A stretch of 64,000 nucleotides of DNA from Sepiola atlantica (GCA_963556195.1 OY744516.1:38611778-38675777); one strand, 5' to 3'; positions 1-11,240 are shown, counted from the stretch's first letter. Notes: generated from the letters alone by a model not told the origin. Numbers and translations are program-made.

Positions 1-1054
1 ATTTCTAACTTGCGCACATTTCATTTTAGTCTTATTTGTTCATTTTAATATTAGTTATGGTTTAAAGTCATAACACCGGATTGAGAATACATTTTTCTTC
101 AATGAAAAAACATTACATACATTTCAATTTTATAAATTTACTGTTATTTTTTCAGTTATATTATATGCATTATAGTATTTTAAATAGATAGACATAGGCT
201 TTCACTTTCATTATCTCTATTTTTAGTCATTTAATTTAGGATCGCAATTTGTATATATGAAATTTTAATGAATCATCCAGCAAAGGTGGTTATTTTCTCA
301 TCCCATAGGATTACTTATTTCTCAACAGGATTCAGACAATGTTTGTCGATTAAATAGTCAATATCTATTGCAACCATTGTGCTTCCATAGTTTCATGGGT
401 ATTTAGCAGAAGAAAAATGAAATACTGTTTCACAATAAACATATATAGAGGGTTGTCTCTATTTGGAAAACTTAACTATGAATTGAAAAATACATAGAAT
501 AACACAATCAAAATATATTTCATTGATTAAATAAACCACCGTACTTATATTTGGGTTATTTTGAAAATTGAAGATTTGACTATCCTATCTTAAAATCTGT
601 ATATCTATAAAAAAGGGATTTGTCACAGCAATAATTAATGCGACGTAAATATTTTGTTAGTCAGTTATACATATATTATCTTATATTATTCTGATCGAAC
701 ATAGACAAATAAATTAATTTTAATTAATAGAACGAAACAAATAAATGAATATTCTAATGCATACACCAAAATGATACAGTGTTGTTTATTTAATATTTAA
801 CCGTTTTATTAACTAACAAGTATTTATTAATTGATTTTTTAGGTACATAAACGTGATCTCTTGACATGGGTTTTTCTGGAAATCAGCCGTCATCATAATA
901 GATCAACTGGACTGTGTTATTTTTCGTGAGCCATGCATTTACCATACTTGTTTTGAGAATAGGCAGGTAGAATAGACACATGACTTTTGGTTTCCTCTCG
1001 GAAAATAAAACTTGGTTCTATTTAAACAAAAACATGTGGTTCATCAACCTGAAT
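1..1054. other. AT-rich DNA, no gene seen
   Basis: I see no open frame with coding character, no tandem array and no recognisable element end in this stretch. Composition is strongly AT-rich throughout. Confidence 0.6.
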
Positions 1055-1648
1055 CAGGGTCGGGCAACCTCCGGTCCGCGCGCCATATCCGGCCCGTGAA
1101 GGCTTAGCATCCGGCCCGCCATTCGGCTATGCTTTATTACTGCAATCCGCCCCGCGGACCTCCCAGTAAAAGTCATATCATTTTGTGACATAGACGTAAA
1201 AGTAGGTTTCAATTAAAATTTATAGTGGGATAAAAATGTATAAATATCTGCGAGCGATGATGCATTTATATTTCATTTTTCTTTTATTAATTTCAAATCC
1301 CTGAAAAAATAAAAAGAGAGGCAAAGAGGAAACGAGAGACGAGGAAAGGGCATGAAACATAGAACTTATGTGAGGTGTGTCAAAACGAATGCTGGATCAA
1401 CTTGCTACTTCCCCCCGTCATTATTTTTTATGATTGCAAAATGGCTCTTCGTCGGCGCCTTTTATAACATCATATACAGAAGTCTCCTGAGAAAAAAATA
1501 TCAGATTTGTAGAGTGTTCAATGCAATTTTGTACAATTTATTCATGTAAACAAAATATAGTAATTCTGATATTTCGTTTTTCACTCCGGCCCGAAAAGTC
1601 TCCAAAAGTCTCATCTGGCTCTCACTCTGAAAAGGTTGCCCGCCCCTG
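1055..1648. mobile_element. Non-autonomous hAT-type element (MITE)
   Basis: The left end starts CAGGGTCGGGCAACCT and the right end is AGGTTGCCCGCCCCTG, so the terminal inverted repeats match at 15 of 16 positions. The flanking 8-mers are acctgaat and atctaaat (6 of 8 identical), as expected for an aged 8-bp hAT target duplication. GC-rich 'ggcccg' motifs sit just inside both ends, typical of several hAT families. About 594 bp long; the only internal frame (1352-1549, 65 aa) has no transposase features, so the copy must have been mobilised in trans. The hAT assignment follows from the terminus style and the target-site length. Confidence 0.72.
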
Positions 1649-1809
1649 ATCTAAATGAACGTTTCCTAAAGTACGTTTTTCGTTAAGTTTAATGCCTTTT
1701 TATGATTAATCATTGTTATAGAAGATTTAACATATGCTTCAAAACATATGGAAAAACAATATATCTATTGGAAGATAGGAGTGTGGTTGCTGGGAGTTAT
1801 CCTTTTACG

Positions 1810-1916
1810 TTCTCTCTCCCTCTCTCTCTCTCTCTTTCTCGCTCTCTCTTTCTCTCTCTCCCTCTCTTTATCTCTATAAATATATATATATATATATAAA
1901 TATATTTATATATATA
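1810..1916. repeat. (TC)n then (TA)n microsatellite
   Basis: An interrupted CT-rich run from about 1810 passes into a TA run from about 1876. Confidence 0.95.
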
Positions 1917-1975
1917 GGCTGATTCTTTACTGTGTTAATGCCCTCTGACCATCTGCAATGTGAGTGTCTGTAGAT
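1917..1975 (+). repeat. Fragment related to the SINE at 2.2 kb
   Basis: The stretch beginning ggctgattctttactgtgtt resembles the middle of the SINE-like unit near 2230 (ggctgattctgtaatgggtt). Only about 50 bp align and it abuts the TA array. Confidence 0.35.
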
Positions 1976-2040
1976 TAAAACTATTTAATATTTATTTATC
2001 ACATGTTGTTATAAGCACCTTTAAGAAATTAAAGTTTAGG

Positions 2041-2188
2041 CCTCTTCGGGGAGTTAAAAGTAGACTGTGACTAAGGTATACGCAAGCTTCCGAAAACGTT
2101 AGTTGAACCCTCTCGTCTGTCTACTGACTGTTGCCAGCTTTTTTAAGATATAAATAGAACTTAATTTCCCTTCTTTACGTAATAATTT
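2041..2188 (+). repeat. Dispersed repeat A, copy 1
   Basis: This segment aligns along its length with 46718-46864: both contain a 'taaaa-tagactgt' block, a 'ttccgaa-acgtt' block, a 'ctctcg-ct-gtct' block and a closing 'atag-cttaatttccctt' block. About 150 bp, non-coding. It sits directly upstream of a tRNA-like SINE head, so it could be part of a composite SINE. The family is not recognised. Confidence 0.6.
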
Positions 2189-2325
2189 CCCGTGGCTGTA
2201 AGGGTTAAAGCGCTAGCTTGCCGAGTCTAGGCTGATTCTGTAATGGGTTTGTGCCCACCGACCTGATGAAATTGTGACTTCCTATGCTGGTGATAGCAAA
2301 ATGTAAAACGCCGGCGTGTGTAAGT

Positions 2326-2328
<3 letters not shown>
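2189..2328 (+). mobile_element. tRNA-derived SINE-like unit
   Basis: The segment cgtggctgtaagggttaaag resembles the A box and D arm of a Ser/Leu-type tRNA (TGGCnGAGnGGTTAA-GCG). About 50 bp on, gggtttgtgcccacc resembles a B box and T arm (GGTTCGAnnCC). A non-tRNA tail follows and runs straight into a (TA)n array. No target duplication could be defined. RNA polymerase III origin is inferred from box positions only. Confidence 0.45.

Positions 2329-2391
<63 letters not shown>
2329..2391. repeat. (TA)n microsatellite
   Basis: Uninterrupted TA run at the 3' edge of the SINE-like unit. Confidence 0.97.
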
Positions 2392-2392
<1 letters not shown>

Positions 2393-2545
2393 TTATTATA
2401 TTTGGTAAGAGAGACTTCTCAATATCGGCGATAGTGTGTCAGCCTAGTAACAGAACGTAGTAAATGATTCAAATTCATTGCATTAAGGCTCATAGTTTCC
2501 ATGGGACGTTGATTAATGGTTTTTAAACTATATATTTTTCACGTA

Positions 2546-2548
<3 letters not shown>

Positions 2549-2599
<51 letters not shown>
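2549..2599. repeat. (TA)n microsatellite
   Basis: Uninterrupted TA run. Confidence 0.97.
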
Positions 2600-2602
<3 letters not shown>

Positions 2603-4086
2603 GGTGCATGAAAAAGAATATGGCCGCCAGCGATTAGAATTTTATTTCACGACAAGAAATACAATTATGACCAAGAATCAATTTTTCCAAAATTTTAACA
2701 AAATAGGCAAAACGAAAACGAGGTTGTTTACATTCTTTTAGCATAAACACACACTGTTTTCGTAGATCGATAATTGTCAAATTTTGAATATGGGAATATC
2801 GGAAGATTTTTCGAGACATTTAATATGTTTACATAGACATCTTATAGAAATGCGCGGTGTAAAAAATCCTGTGTTGCAATTAGTTTGACTGATTTTTACT
2901 GGACTACTTAGAATGATAATCAATACTTTTTATTTGGCTAGGATCAAAGTGTAGCATTTGTTCAGATACGACACTTCATATTTTATATCTTCGGACATTA
3001 AAGGAGATATCCTTTTGGGGGAGATTAATTTTCCTTACATTTATAACCTAGTTTGTTGTTTAATATTTCATCGTGGAATGACAAGTGTAAAGAGGCCAAC
3101 AAATCTACATTATTTTCATGAAACCATAAATACAATTATAAACAGTTATCAGAAGCCAACATGTTCCCCAAAATTATAAAAAATAAATACATTGGCTAAA
3201 TAAATCATCATATACTTTAAGTTGAATAGAGATTATATGAAACTACATTGCATTTAATAAAATGGATAAAAATATGATACCTACCAATAAAGCCAACACT
3301 CAATTTGAATACAACAGCACAATAGACTAGTTAATTCCTAAATTTACGCAACAAATCGGAAAATATTTAAATAAAAACTATATGGAAAACACAACAATAG
3401 TTAATATTAATCAACAAAATGAAATACATATTTAAAAGCCTAGCAATTAATAAGGAGTAACAATAAATATTTAAAGTAGAAAGTAGACCTTGGGTTTACT
3501 TTCCGCAGCCTTGTAACTCTCGTTTATCTCAATCTGTCCTTTAGTCCTCACATTCCATGAGCGATGTCTTCGATAAAGGGGAAAACATTGCCGTTTTCTG
3601 GGTCGGAATCCATCAATCTAACACTTTTTTTTACCTTGAAGTATTATTCGCATGTCTTGTCTGGAGCGATTTCTATTTAAAAATACATACACATGAAATA
3701 AAAACAAAATACCAAAATTTATATCAACGCACATCAATCGATTATTTAAAAATACATATGAAAATAATTTAATAAATAATAATAGTAAATAATTTTCCTC
3801 AAAACTTATCAAAACATAATTCAAAGCACTTCCTCTTTCAACATCGAGGCGAACAACTCTTCCCAGGTTGAAGGAGAGATTTCCGACTTTGTGATGAGCT
3901 TTAATATTGAGATATGAAAAAGGCATCATACACCGACAATTTTTAATTCGCTACGATAAATATTTAATTGAAAATGATCACATTCATGAATATTGTTGTT
4001 TAATATATTTTGCCTCGAGTGTTTTTTTTATAAAACAGTTTCTTCAACTTAATATAGCATTGTAATTGGCTTCAATAACAACACCT
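2600..4086. other. AT-rich DNA, no gene seen
   Basis: Short frames of 60-103 codons occur on both strands (for example 3618-3929 minus), but none shows recognisable motifs or coding-like composition. Confidence 0.55.
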
Positions 4087-4113
4087 AATATATAAATATA
4101 CATATATATATAC

Positions 4114-4182
<69 letters not shown>
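4087..4182. repeat. (TA)n with CATA interruptions
   Basis: The left third carries periodic 'catatata' variants; the right part is pure TA. Confidence 0.95.
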
Positions 4183-4185
<3 letters not shown>

Positions 4186-4310
4186 GCGCTGATAAAGACC
4201 CCTTTTGGAATTATCTAAAGCATAATACAAAATAAAATATTCCCAATTGATTAAGAAACGATCGTACGGCAAATAATGTTTCTGTTTCAATTCTTAGAAC
4301 TGATATAAAT

Positions 4311-4378
4311 ACACACATATATATATAACTATATATATACACATACATGTATATATATATTTATATATATATATATAA
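4311..4378. repeat. Imperfect TA/CA array
   Basis: TA-rich sequence broken by acaca and catacatg. Confidence 0.85.
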
Positions 4379-4920
<542 letters not shown>

Positions 4921-5206
4921 AAAAACAAAATAGATGAAAAATAGTGTGTGTAACATCTTTATATTAAACTTCTATTTCTCTCCCTCTCTCTAGAGCCGTC
5001 TCTTTATCTTTTTCTCTTACTCTTCCCTGGTCGCCCCATTTCACTACCAACCTCTCCCCGTTTCCACCTTCTCCCTGTTGCCTTTGGAAAAATTTGTCTC
5101 TTCCACACTACTCTTCTTTTATTTCCCAGGGCAAAAGTATTACATATTTGTATCAAAAGTAAAACCGCTGCCTACGCCTTTAATGTACGTATCAATTCCC
5201 ACTCGT

Positions 5207-5735
5207 TGCGCACACTATATACGTACCTATCACCGCCCCGGTGCGCATACTATATACGTACCAATCTCAGCCTCGGTGCACATACTATATACGTACATTA
5301 TCGCCGCCCTGGTGCACATGCTATATACGTACCTATCGCCGCCCCTAGTGTGCATACTATATACGTACCTATCGCCGCCCCTTAGTGTGCAAACTATATA
5401 TGTATCTATCGTCGATCCGGTGTGCATACTATATACGTACTTATCGCTGTCCTGGTGCGCATACTATTTACGTACTTATCGCCGCCCCGGTGAGCATACT
5501 ATATATGTACCTATCGCCGCCCCGGTACGCATACTATATACGTACCTATCGCTGCCTCTATGCGCATACTATATACACACGTATCTCTTCCCCAGTGCAC
5601 ATACTATATACGTACCTATCGTCACCCCAGTTGCCATACTATATACGTACCTATCTCCGCCCCAGTCCGAATACTATATACACACCTATCTTTGCCCCGG
5701 TGCGCATACTATATACGTACCTATATCCGCCCCGT
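5207..5735. repeat. 35-bp minisatellite, about 15 copies
   Basis: The shared 'ctatatacgtacctatc' core recurs at 5216, 5251, 5286, 5322, 5358, 5395, 5430, 5465, 5500, 5535, 5570, 5605, 5640, 5675 and 5710, so the unit is 35 bp with a few 36-37 bp variants. The unit lacks stop codons in the three forward frames over long spans. Because 35 is not a multiple of three, one forward frame cycles through all three translations, giving a long open frame (5078-5812, 244 codons) of alternating 'HTIYVPI', 'ILYTYLS' and 'YYIRTYR' blocks. I regard that frame as a repeat by-product, not a gene. Confidence 0.93.
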
Positions 5736-5778
5736 TATATGAAAGAGCCCATATGGTGCCTTTGTACTCCTTGTTCAT

Positions 5779-5779
5779 G

Positions 5780-5809
<30 letters not shown>
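5779..5809. repeat. (GAA)n microsatellite
   Basis: About ten GAA triplets just after the 35-bp array. Confidence 0.95.
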
Positions 5810-5812
<3 letters not shown>

Positions 5813-5912
5813 ACGTATTCGATACGGGCGCAATACTGCACAAATCCCCATAAAAGTATTCCATAGGAACGGTATACTGCACAAGCTTCCGATCGCATAT
5901 CTTATCTAGTTA

Positions 5913-6175
5913 GAAGCAGAACAGATACTACATTACCTTCACACCTCTCAAAAAGAAGGAGGCAATGCCTAGGAAAATTATATAATGACAACAGAACAGA
6001 TACTACACTAACTCCACACCTCTTAAAAAAGAGGATGAAATGCCTGGGAGGATTGTATAATGACAACAGAATAAATATTACACTATCTCCACATCTCTCA
6101 AAAGAGGAGGGGGTAATGCCTGGAAGAATGGTATCATAACAATAGACATATACTACACTACCTCTACACTTCGAC
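5913..6175. repeat. 75-bp tandem array, block 1 (about 3.5 copies)
   Basis: The unit contains 'gacaacagaacagatactac', 'cacctctcaaaaa' and 'gtaatgcctgggaggat'. The 'cagatactac' position recurs at 5922, 5997, 6072 and 6147, exactly 75 bp apart. The same unit resumes at 7036-7505. Confidence 0.92.
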
Positions 6176-6235
6176 GGATAATCGTCTGACGCGTCCAGAT
6201 CTAGCTGTATCTCGATCAGGCGCCCTGTTTAAAAT

Positions 6236-6695
6236 GACCTAAAAACAAAACAAAAAAAATTGACCAAAAATATAATAAAAAAAACAGATAAAAAACAAAA
6301 AAACATGAAAAACACAAAAATTGGCGCCAAAGAGGAAAAATAAAAATAAAAAAAACATATAAAAACTAAAATTGGTATGAAAAAAAATCAAAATTAGCGC
6401 AAAAAGGCAAAACAAAAAATTGACAAAAACATGAAAACAGATGAAAAACAAAAATACATAAAAAAATAAAAATAGTAAAAACATGAAACAAATAAAAAAA
6501 AAAAAAACATAAAAAAACATCAAAATTGGCGCCAAAGAGAGAAAACAAAATAATATTGAGAAAAAACATGTAAACATGAAATAAACGAAAAACAAAATTA
6601 TAACAAATAAAAACAAAAATAGACATAACAAAACATCAACATTTGCGAAAAAAAAGCAAAATGCAAAAAAAAATTGACAAAAAACAGTATTAAAA
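6236..6695. repeat. A-rich degenerate tandem repeat
   Basis: Almost all A with interspersed C, T and G. The blocks 'aaaattggcgccaaagag' and 'aaattgacaaaaa' recur, pointing to an expanded degenerate unit. Minus-strand frames here are only F- and L-rich translations of poly-T. Confidence 0.8.
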
Positions 6696-7035
6696 AAAAA
6701 TTCTTTTACCCCCTCCTACAAAAATTGTTTTACCCAAGCAATTTTTTTTTACTCTGCCCCCCCCCAAAGGAATATTTTAGTTAAGCAAATTACAAAAAAA
6801 TTTATTCTCCACCTCCACCCCCTTTCCAAAAAAAATTACTCCTCCCTCTCAAAGAAATATTTTTAGTTAAAAAAAATCCCATCCCCATGTTTTTTACTCT
6901 CCACCTCCACACACCTCAATTTTGTTATTCTCTCCTACCCAAAGAAATATTTTTAGTTAAAAAAAGAAAAATGTCCCCCCCCCCAATTTTTTTTTACTCT
7001 TCCCCACCCAAAAAATATTTTGAGTTAAAAAAAAG
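6696..7035. repeat. C/T-rich tandem repeat, about four copies
   Basis: The block 'caaagaaatatttttagtta' followed by an A run recurs near 6765, 6859, 6940 and 7008, each preceded by 'tttactct' and C-rich text. The spacing is about 70-95 bp. Confidence 0.75.
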
Positions 7036-7505
7036 TTGGAAGCAGAACAGAAACTACACTACTTCTACACGTCTAAAAAAGGAGGAGGTAATGCTAGGGA
7101 GGATGGCATCATGATAACAGAACATTTACTACACGACCTCCAAACCTGTCTAAAAAGGAGGAGACAATGTCTGGGAGGATGGCATGATGTCTACGGAACA
7201 GATACTACACTATCTCCACACCTGTCATAAAAAATGGGTGGTAAGGCCTGGGGGGATGGTATCATGACAACAGAACAGATACTACACAACCTCCTCAGCT
7301 CTATAAAAGAGGAGTTAATGCCTGGAAGGATGGTATCATGACAACAAAACAGATACTACACTAATTCTACACCACTCAAAAAAGGAAGAGGTAATACCTG
7401 AGAGGATAGTATCATGACAACAGAACAGATACTAAATTACCTCTACACATCTCAAAAAAGGAGGAGGTAATGCCTGGGAGAATGGTATCATGACAACAGA
7501 ACATA
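7036..7505. repeat. 75-bp tandem array, block 2 (about 6 copies)
   Basis: The same unit as 5913-6175, with phase points at 7048, 7123, 7199, 7276, 7350, 7426 and 7502. Blocks 1 and 2 open with the same junction text (gaagcagaacag), so they look like one array split, or one array copied on either side of the A-rich and C/T-rich arrays. Confidence 0.9.
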
Positions 7506-7793
7506 ACGGTTGAATTTGAGGAAATGACTTGCAGTTTTTTGTCGGGTACGACTTGCAATTTGTTTTTAAAAATACTATATTATATAATTGTTTTCTATTT
7601 AAATTAATACATAATTAAATTGAAATTAAGCTGTAAATAGCTGAAATAATCGACCTCCGACGATCCTGCCCAATAGCTCCCTTAGGAGTGAATTTAAAGA
7701 TTCGGGAATACGCCAATTAACTTTCTCGGTGAATTTTACATTAGAATACACTTTTAGATTTTATTTAGATTCGCTAACTTGTTTGTATATGGC

Positions 7794-7841
7794 ACACACA
7801 CACACACTAACACACATACATACATACATACATACATTGAG

Positions 7842-7889
<48 letters not shown>
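7794..7889. repeat. (CA)n(CATA)n(TA)n compound microsatellite
   Basis: CA repeats from 7794, CATA repeats, then TA from about 7842. It abuts the 3' end of the minus-strand PLE. Confidence 0.95.
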
Positions 7890-7892
<3 letters not shown>

Positions 7893-7904
7893 GTGCGTGT
7901 ATTT

Positions 7905-8155
7905 AGGCAGCGCATTCTTGCAAACACTGTTAAAAATAACAGAATTCGTCCGTTTAATTATACTTTTTTTATTTTTTCAAATATTCTAAAACATTTTTGT
8001 ATGAAAAACATGTTCCATAGGTATACCAAACGTTTTCTATTCTTTGTCGAACCATCCTCAGATATCAAAAGCAAAAGAACAAACAAGCTGAAGAAAGAAG
8101 ATAATTTAAAAAAGACAGCGGAGAAACGGGCACGTAAAAGAACGTTTTCGCATTG
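7905..8155 (-). repeat. PLE-A 3' pLTR copy
   Basis: Aligns in the same orientation with 10745-10976. Shared landmarks on the plus strand are 'aataacagaatt', 'acttttttattttttcaaa', 'aacgttttc', the 'atcatcag' region (here mutated to atcctcag), 'tatcaaaagcaaa-gaacaa' and 'gaacaaacaagctg-agaaag'. Confidence 0.82.
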
Positions 8156-8320
8156 CTCCAGGAAAGACGTTACAATTTAAATTCAGCGACGTCGGAGTGA
8201 CATCACAGTATAAAACCGCATTACGTTAAGGATTTTAAAATGTTGCTACTGGTTTCATACCTGATGTAATTGTAAGGTGGATTTGTTTCTATATAGATAG
8301 CTTTCAGTATTTTTATTATT

Positions 8321-8527
8321 TTAATTGGTTTCGGAATGTATTTTTTTAGTGTCATTAACTAGAATTAGTCTTAAATCAGAAGGAAGGCAGTTATGTTTTT
8401 GTAGATGTTGGTAAATTGAGATCGAGTTTACAAGATTCGTGGTGAGGCGGCGCGACAGGGTAGGGGTCGTAAAACCAATGTAGCTATTAGCTTTACTATT
8501 ATTATTATGGGAGTTACATTTTACCAA
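8321..8527 (-). pseudogene. PLE-A GIY-YIG endonuclease fragment
   Basis: The minus-strand frame contains 'SYIGFTTPTLSRRLT' followed by 'QHLQKHNC'. This matches the PLE endonuclease core, where the YIG tyrosine and glycine and the FTT-TLSRRL segment are conserved. The 44.3-kb copy reads 'SYIDFTTTTLS' at the same place, confirming the family. In PLEs this nuclease nicks the target to prime reverse transcription. The frame has no connection to the RT frame upstream because a trinucleotide repeat and frameshifts intervene, so it is a fragment. Confidence 0.85.
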
Positions 8528-8776
8528 AATGCATTTAACCTTATGAATAACATTGGTTTATTCTAATGGTTTGAGGGTTTGGGGATTAGTTACTTTTCCT
8601 ACATGATTTTGGGTTTAAAATTTCTTATAGTAAATAATAAATCTAATGTTATTATTATTGTCACTTAGGGATATGTATCTGTGTACAATATTTTTCATGA
8701 CTTTTCTTCCAATCTGAAGTTTGGTTGCATTTGATTACAATGGTATATGTTAATATTTTTGGCTTGTGATGTTGGA

Positions 8777-8851
<75 letters not shown>

Positions 8852-9023
8852 TATTTTTATTTATTTATTTATTATTATTATTATTATTATGATTATGATT
8901 ATTATTATTATTATGATTATGATTATGATTATGATTATGATTATTATTATTATCATTATTGTTGTTGTTGTTGTTGCTGTTGTTGGTGTTATTATTATTA
9001 TTATTATTATTATTTTTTTTTTT
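8777..9023. repeat. (ATC)n-(ATT)n-(GTT)n trinucleotide array inside PLE-A
   Basis: About 24 ATC triplets pass into ATTT, ATT, GAT-ATT mixtures, GTT and ATT again. The plus-strand frames here (poly-H, poly-I and poly-Y) are by-products. The array sits between the RT and endonuclease domains of the element. Confidence 0.97.
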
Positions 9024-9327
9024 GTACTGGCGTTTTTAAGTCTCGAATCATTAATATTATTTTTTCATTGACGATATAATAAGGGGATTCGTTGTTAATT
9101 AATACTTGTTTATATTTTTTAATTCAATGAATAGTATTCCTTTCAGAGGAGGAGATTACTTTTACATGGTTTAATAGATTTTTGACAATAGTTACTTTGT
9201 AACGTTAGGAGCTCTTGTTCTTGTAATTTTAAAAACTTGAATTTAAGCTGGTTGTTTTGTTATATAAGTAGAAGTGTCACGCGTATTATTAGAGGCGCCA
9301 ATCAGAACATCTAGGAATGGGATTTTA

Positions 9328-10386
9328 TTATTTACGTTTAGTTCTATGGTGAATGTAGGAACAGAGTTTATTTTTGAGAACGTATTTATGTTTGTGTATT
9401 TGTTCATTATTATCAGCTAGAATAAGAATATTGTCGACATAGCGTACGTAAATAGAGGGTTTTATAATGTTGTTAAATATTTTGTTTTCCAGGTTTGACA
9501 TATAGAATTCGTAAAGAATTCGACCGAGAACCGAAGCCATTAAAACTCCATCAATTTGAGTGGAAATGTTTTCCTTGAAGTCATAAAAAGGTACTTCAGT
9601 GGTGCAAATTAATAGTAACTTTAAAAAAAATTGTTTTATTAATTTTAAATAGAGTGAGAGACGGGTTATTGTATATATTAATGATGATTATATCAATTGT
9701 TTCTTTTTACAGGTACATTCGTGAATAAGCTTTCGACTTCAAGAGAAGCAATGATTTTATTGTCCGGTTGTTTGCTTTGTAAGATTCGTAACAATTCTTG
9801 TGTGGACACTCTATTTACTAGGTATATACGAACTGCTAAGTTCATGTAAATCCTTTGTTAAGAAATATATAGGAGTAGTAATATGGGATGTGATAGGTCG
9901 GAGAAGGGAATTAGGTGTATGTATCTTAACTGTTCCGTATAAATATCCAGATTTGTTACCGCCATTTATTTTAGGAAGTTGATAATTATCAATTTGTGCA
10001 TTGTTAACATGTTGTAGGATTGTTGTTAGTTCTTTTAAATTTATTGTAGCCATCAAGAATCGTGTGAAGTTCAGTGTGATAGTCTGACTTATGAAGTACT
10101 ACAAATATATTTGTTTTGTCGGATTTTTTCATAATAATATTTGTATAATTGCGGATTCTATTAGCGTTTTTCTTTAGATTTGGACTTAATATAAATTGGA
10201 TTCGTTTTTATCATGTTGAATTTTTACAGCTTCTGCTTTTAAAAGATTACGTAAGCCGGAATGTGATGTACATTTATTTTCTGTTTCTAGTTTAGTTATA
10301 TTTTCATATAGTAATTCTATTTCTGCTTTTTTGTTTTGATGGTTGAATCGATTGAAAACGTGGTTTTTAGGTACACAATTTAGCAA
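9328..10386 (-). pseudogene. PLE-A reverse transcriptase, frameshifted
   Basis: Minus-strand reading, in several frames: 'FVVLHKSDYH' then 'LHTILD' near 10140-10060; 'GYLYGTVKIH' and 'SLLRPITS' near 9950-9860; 'IIASLEVESLFTNVPV' near 9760-9700; 'LLLICTTEVPFYDF' near 9615-9575; 'QIDGVLMASVLG' near 9560-9525; and 'YVRYVDNILIL' near 9440-9410. These are successive conserved blocks of PLE reverse transcriptase. The catalytic box is YVDN, where active enzymes have YVDD or YADD, so the last aspartate is lost. Frame changes near 9810, in the A run near 9703 and in the T run near 9630 break the reading frame. The N-terminal part (10186-10386) is coiled-coil-like and charged. Confidence 0.88.
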
Positions 10387-10744
10387 TTTTCATTCAGGTT
10401 TTGTAATTTCGCGGTCACAAAGATTAAGGTAATGTTGCGTGTAGTTTAGTAGTAAGATGAATACCTTGTATAGCGAGTTTAATCTTTTTTGAATAGAGAC
10501 CCATGACGAATGTTCGTAATTTGTCATGATTTCCGCAAGTTGTTGTTGGAGTTACGTGTATTGCTTATTGGGTATGAAGTCTTTCAGTGACCTTTAAAGT
10601 TCATTAAGTTCAACGGTATGTTTCCGAATTAATTTTCGGGCGATGGTTATTGCGTTTCAATTAAATTGGCTCTAAAGTCCCAAGTAGTACTGTAATATTG
10701 TACTTCAAAGTCCTGCTATTCGAATTCTGTGTATTTTCTCATTT

Positions 10745-10976
10745 ACGCAAAGATTGTAAAAAATAACAGAATTAATTCGTCTTTTTGATTATAACTTTTT
10801 TATTTTTTCAAATTTTTTATGTTCTTTTTTGTATTAAAATAAAAATATAACATAACATTTTCTATATGTTTTGCGAACGTTTTCGAGTTTTCGTCTAATA
10901 ATCATCAGGTGTCAAAAGCAAATGAACAAACAAGCTGGAGAAAGAAGAGACTTAAAAAACAGCGGAAACGGGCAAT
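10745..10976 (-). repeat. PLE-A 5' pLTR copy
   Basis: Direct repeat of 7905-8155. Its minus strand carries CTGATGA (10908-10902) and GAAA (10892-10889) nine bases apart, the conserved hammerhead core letters. However, the nine-base 'stem II' does not pair, so the ribozyme itself is decayed or never fully formed here. Confidence 0.8.
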
Positions 10977-10996
10977 CTTTAATATAATTGACAAAC

Positions 10997-10997
<1 letters not shown>

Positions 10998-11072
<75 letters not shown>
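10998..11072. repeat. (TA)n microsatellite
   Basis: Begins about 20 bp beyond the outer edge of the PLE-A 5' pLTR. Confidence 0.97.
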
Positions 11073-11076
<4 letters not shown>

Positions 11077-11211
11077 AAATTCCCGAAACAGTTTTTCATG
11101 GTAAACAACTGATGATCCCTTAAATAATGTTAAAAGCAAACTAATATAATAACTGCAAAAACTAAATTGACTTACATGAGTGATTTTCCACTGAACGACT
11201 TGGGACTTAAG

Positions 11212-11240
11212 GTTTTATTTATTTATTTATTTATTTTTTT
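11212..11240. repeat. (ATTT)n short array
   Basis: Six to seven ATTT units ending in a T run. Confidence 0.9.

Larger units (their letters stand above)
7890..10976 (-). mobile_element. Penelope-like element (PLE-A), dead copy with flanking pLTRs
   Basis: Read on the minus strand, the order is: 5' pLTR (about 10976-10745), N-terminal domain (10386-10186), reverse transcriptase (10180-9328), a linker carrying a large trinucleotide repeat (9023-8777), a GIY-YIG endonuclease (8527-8321) and a 3' region (8320-7890) repeating the pLTR. This is the known PLE architecture. Frameshifts, in-frame stops and a damaged catalytic motif show that it cannot move itself. Both ends border microsatellites: CA/TA on the left and TA on the right. 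A second, 5'-truncated copy of the same family lies at 44241-44867 on the plus strand. Confidence 0.88.

Noticed and set aside
5078..5812. 244-codon open frame
   Set aside because: It is the translation of the 35-bp minisatellite plus a GAA run; frames on both strands open equally well.
6239..6631. 130-codon F/L-rich minus-strand frame, considered as a membrane protein
   Set aside because: It is a translation of an A-rich repeat (poly-T on the minus strand).
8747..9079. Poly-histidine/poly-isoleucine frames
   Set aside because: Direct translation of ATC and ATT triplet repeats inside the PLE.
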